Of a DNA stretch of 64,000 nt, positions 61,301-64,000 are shown piece after piece (positions within the stretch are counted from its first letter, which is position 1; every line of letters begins with the position of its first letter). This stretch comes from Tyto alba (lineage: Eukaryota; Chordata; Aves; Strigiformes; Tytonidae): positions 25,145,698 through 25,209,697 of the forward strand of contig NW_024881321.1 of NCBI RefSeq assembly GCF_018691265.1. The letters run 5' to 3'. A program made the position numbers and the translations under genes. The notes below the pieces were generated by a model. The model worked only from the letters and a program-made list of their open reading frames with translations, was not told where the DNA came from and searched no databases.

Positions 61301-61495
61301 CAATATGAACATAAGACAGTGAATAAGGGAACTCTTGATCTAGACAAAAACTATCTGCTTCTCCAATCGTCACTCCCATTTTGTTGTTTTAGGTTAATAA
61401 ATGAAAAAAAAAAAAAAAAGAATCAAAACCCTACTTTCTGGAAAAATATATCTTAAATTATACAACCTTGTGGAGTGGCTGGAAGAAAATAGGCA
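58375..61495. other. Unique AT-rich non-coding stretch
   Basis: T-runs are at 58406-58421 and 59635-59674, and an A-run at 61404-61420. A slightly GC-richer patch at 61160-61270 is unassigned. No gene was recognised. Confidence 0.45.
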
Positions 61496-61832
61496 TGTTA
61501 TGAGCGATCCAGACCGAGGGGCCTCACAACTACAGCTGTTGTGAAAGACATATGCAATGTCGAAAGAGATAATGAAATTGGGGGTTTAAGAAACTGTCTG
61601 TGTTGCAGAGAGGTAAGGAGAATGGAATGTAAAAAACAAGATAACAAGAGGGAGAGGCAGAATGTAGGTAGGCAGAGCAAGGCGTGTGAACAAGCAGCTT
61701 TAACCTATTAGCAACCAAAACGTAACGCATGTGCTTTGTGCTAGTGTATAAATTGCTGTGTATCCTTTAATAAACTGGCATTAACTTGATCACATTGATT
61801 GTGCATGTTGTGTCTGAGACTTCCATGTCACA
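61496..61832 (+). mobile_element. Solo LTR, family F (short retroviral LTR)
   Basis: A block of about 337 bp from TGTTATGAGCG to CATGTCACA. TATAAAT is at 61747-61753 and AATAAA at 61769-61774, only 15 bases apart, as in the family-D LTR. A purine-rich U3 ('gagagaggcagaatgtagg' type text) and a TG-rich U5 ('gattgtgcatgttgtgtctg') fit. The end could be 61830 or 61832. No matching direct repeat was found. It carries no coding sequence; the minus-strand frames 61498-61730 lie within it by chance. Confidence 0.7.
61747..61774 (+). promoter_or_regulatory. TATA box and poly(A) signal, family-F LTR
   Basis: TATAAAT (61747-61753) and AATAAA (61769-61774) are very close. A transcript started from this TATA box would begin at or after the poly(A) signal, so the signal would be read only from the 3' LTR. 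This compact arrangement is known in some avian retroviral LTRs. Confidence 0.6.
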
Positions 61833-64000
61833 ACCCCACCTGTCAAGTAAACCCACAAGATGTAATACTTTGAATGTCAAATCTCAGATCAGAAAATTTC
61901 AAAGAAAAGAGGGAATAAAAATCTATAAGATGTTGGACAGTAAAAATTACATCTATGGTATGTTTTCTGCACCCTGAATCCAAACTTGCCATATACAAGC
62001 TTTGTAAAGCAGGATTCTACAAAGTCAAATGAACAAAAGTTTAGTTCTGAAGAATGCAACTTTTTCTTGATGGCTACTATAATTTTTTAATAGATGTTCC
62101 TTTAGGCTTCTCAATTTAACAATTTCAGGAAGGTGACTTAGTTTTTCTGTTTCCACTACTGATATTATGTCAGATGTGTCACTGAGTCTGTGCTTTTAGT
62201 GATACTTCATGCAGAAACATGAGGATTAATTACATAATCAATACCACTCTAGGTGAGCACTCACCTATAGACAAGAATATTAGGTATTTACTTTGTGTGC
62301 AGGCTTAAGTTGTTTATTAGCTTGCTTTAAGGTTTAGTAGGAAGTCAGTGACTTAGGGGATAATGCATTCAAAAATAGCCTGTGAGGAGACCAAGAAAAA
62401 ATTATTGAGTATATGCAAGTTTTCAATTGCTTTTAAGAAAGTATATACCATCATGCTACATGCTGTGAGAAAAGCCATGTGAAGATTGTTACATTTATGA
62501 AACAAACCCAATTACTATTACATACAAAACCTAAATACAGAAAATTTCACTGCAATCTGATATTAATAATAACATGGCTTTGAACAAGCCCAGAATGGCT
62601 GATATCATAAAGAGTTTGAGGTGTCCTTAGCAAGCTTGAAATCTGAAATAAGCCCAGAATGTTACGTGGTACTTATGTCTGTTTCAGGACTGGATTAAAA
62701 AGATGTATTTATTATAGAAGAAGAAGCAAGGCAGGGGTAAAATTACGGGAAAAAAAAAAAAAAATGTTTTTAAATTGTATGTCATTATTTTGAATAGTAT
62801 GCTCTAGAGTTTATGAAACTGTATTCCTCAACCTTCCTCTTTAGAAAGAGGACCATGTATTAACAATGATGAAAAAGCATTCAGGAGGTGAGCATTTTGT
62901 GGTTTTTAATTTTGATACCTTTAGGATAATATGAGACTATAGTCACAACTCATTACCTCTTTTGTTGTTCCCTGGAAATTTAGGAAAATATAATAAGAGA
63001 AGGTCAGAAATCTCAGCTACCACTTGAAATGGTAATTCAGATAGCCTGTTTTTTTAAATCACATCTCTGTCTGTAGACTCTGTTCAGATACTCCAACCTT
63101 TATGAAGTAACAGTTTAGGGATGGCAATTTCATAATTATGGACAACATTGTCCCACATGACTGTACAGTCTCATTTTTCTAGTTTAATTTCAGAGCATCA
63201 TAGAAAATTACATGCTATTTTCCAAGAAAAAAGAATTTTAGGGAAATCATATTGCATTTTTATAAAGCTATGTGTATATTTCTACCATATTAGATGACTT
63301 TCTTCCTTCGAATTGCATTGAAATAACCTTACATACCATTTCCCTCTTGAGTACTGTCTTAGGGTTACAACTTGCACAACTCATTCTTTAATTTGGGAGG
63401 GACTGATGAGTTTTATGAGTCTGGGAAGAGTTTTCAATATTCATTATCCAATCATCTAGTGAATGTTTCTGTTTCCTTCAACATCAATTGTCCAACAATA
63501 ACTTATGAATTCAGCACATACATCTATTTCCACAATAATCACTTTCAGATATATTCCTCCTGAAATCATTCTGTTTGTTCTCCCCTACTCTGGGTACTTT
63601 CAGTAGGTCAACAACAGCATCTAACAAGGCTGGCACACTGATTGGAAGGTTAAGAAGAGATGTACTATCATTCTTAGTACTATTCATAACAGATTTAGCA
63701 TTTTATAACTAGTCTTTCAAGCAAAAACTTCAGCATCTCCTTAGCCATTTTAAATTTAAGATATCAACAGATCTATTATAGTGTACTTAGACTTATTCAA
63801 TTGTATTATGTCTCTCATATTCCAAAGGAAAACATTTCACTGCTCAGCAGTAAGATAATGCACGTCTCAAAAAGTTGTAGTTTGAGACTGAATACTGCTC
63901 TGCCTCATGGAGTGTGAGAATTTTTTGCTGTTTCCTCAATTTACTGATATACTGGTATTTCTTTCTTAAAAAATGGTAAAAGGCTGAGATATTTCCAAAA
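61833..64000. other. Unique AT-rich non-coding stretch to the window end
   Basis: There is one A-run at 62750-62763. No gene, transposon or RNA gene was recognised. Confidence 0.5.

Overview
The window looks like gene-poor, AT-rich nuclear DNA from a bird. The best evidence is a CR1 LINE of avian type with ATTCTATG-type repeats at its 3' end, several older CR1 fragments, and many solo LTRs of the kinds I know from avian genomes (about 1-kb LTRs full of 'gctgcagcccatggg' units, with 5-bp target-site duplications). I see no mammalian Alu, B1 or L1. Species and chromosome cannot be told from the sequence. No host exon, rRNA, intact tRNA, CRISPR array or bacterial feature is supported. I saw no open frame outside the repeats longer than about 100 codons.

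Layout. 1-9.5 kb: AT-rich DNA with two minus-strand family-A LTRs (1675-2490, 4955-5776) and one plus-strand family-D LTR (7485-7892). 9.5-16 kb: old CR1 scraps, a TA/TG microsatellite, then about 5 kb with no recognised repeat. 16-20.7 kb: three plus-strand solo LTRs of different families (C 16101-16577, B 18260-18829, A 19180-20195) and a CR1 3' end. 20.7-27.9 kb: no recognisable feature. 27,968-32,575: a near-full-length, dead CR1 on the minus strand with ORF1 and ORF2 remnants. 32.6-36.6 kb: mostly unique, with one possible LTR relic. 36.6-39.25 kb: two plus-strand family-A LTRs 569 bp apart. 42.7-43.6 kb: a minus-strand family-A LTR next to an extra copy of its 3' end. 47.4-49.3 kb: CR1 pieces in both orientations, then a family-E LTR. 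50.47-52.19 kb: a plus-strand family-A LTR inserted inside a minus-strand family-B LTR. 55.23-55.35 kb: a long GATA microsatellite. 58.3 kb: a tRNA-like relic with both Pol III boxes. 61.5-61.8 kb: a family-F LTR. The rest is unique AT-rich DNA.

Function. Nothing here works as a pathway. All ERV insertions appear to be solo LTRs without gag, pol or env. Several keep a CCAAT box, a TATA-like box, a poly(A) signal and, in family A, a conserved splice-donor-like AAGGTCAGT. If the window does anything for the host, it is most likely through such LTR promoters or through conserved non-coding enhancers in the unique stretches, several of which are rich in homeodomain-type TAAT sites. I found no convincing undescribed system. 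The best leads are the nested LTRs, the chimeric LTR with a duplicated 3' end, the conserved splice donor in family A, and the tRNA-like relic. Family letters A-F are local labels. Family recognition rests on remembered consensus patterns, not on a database search.
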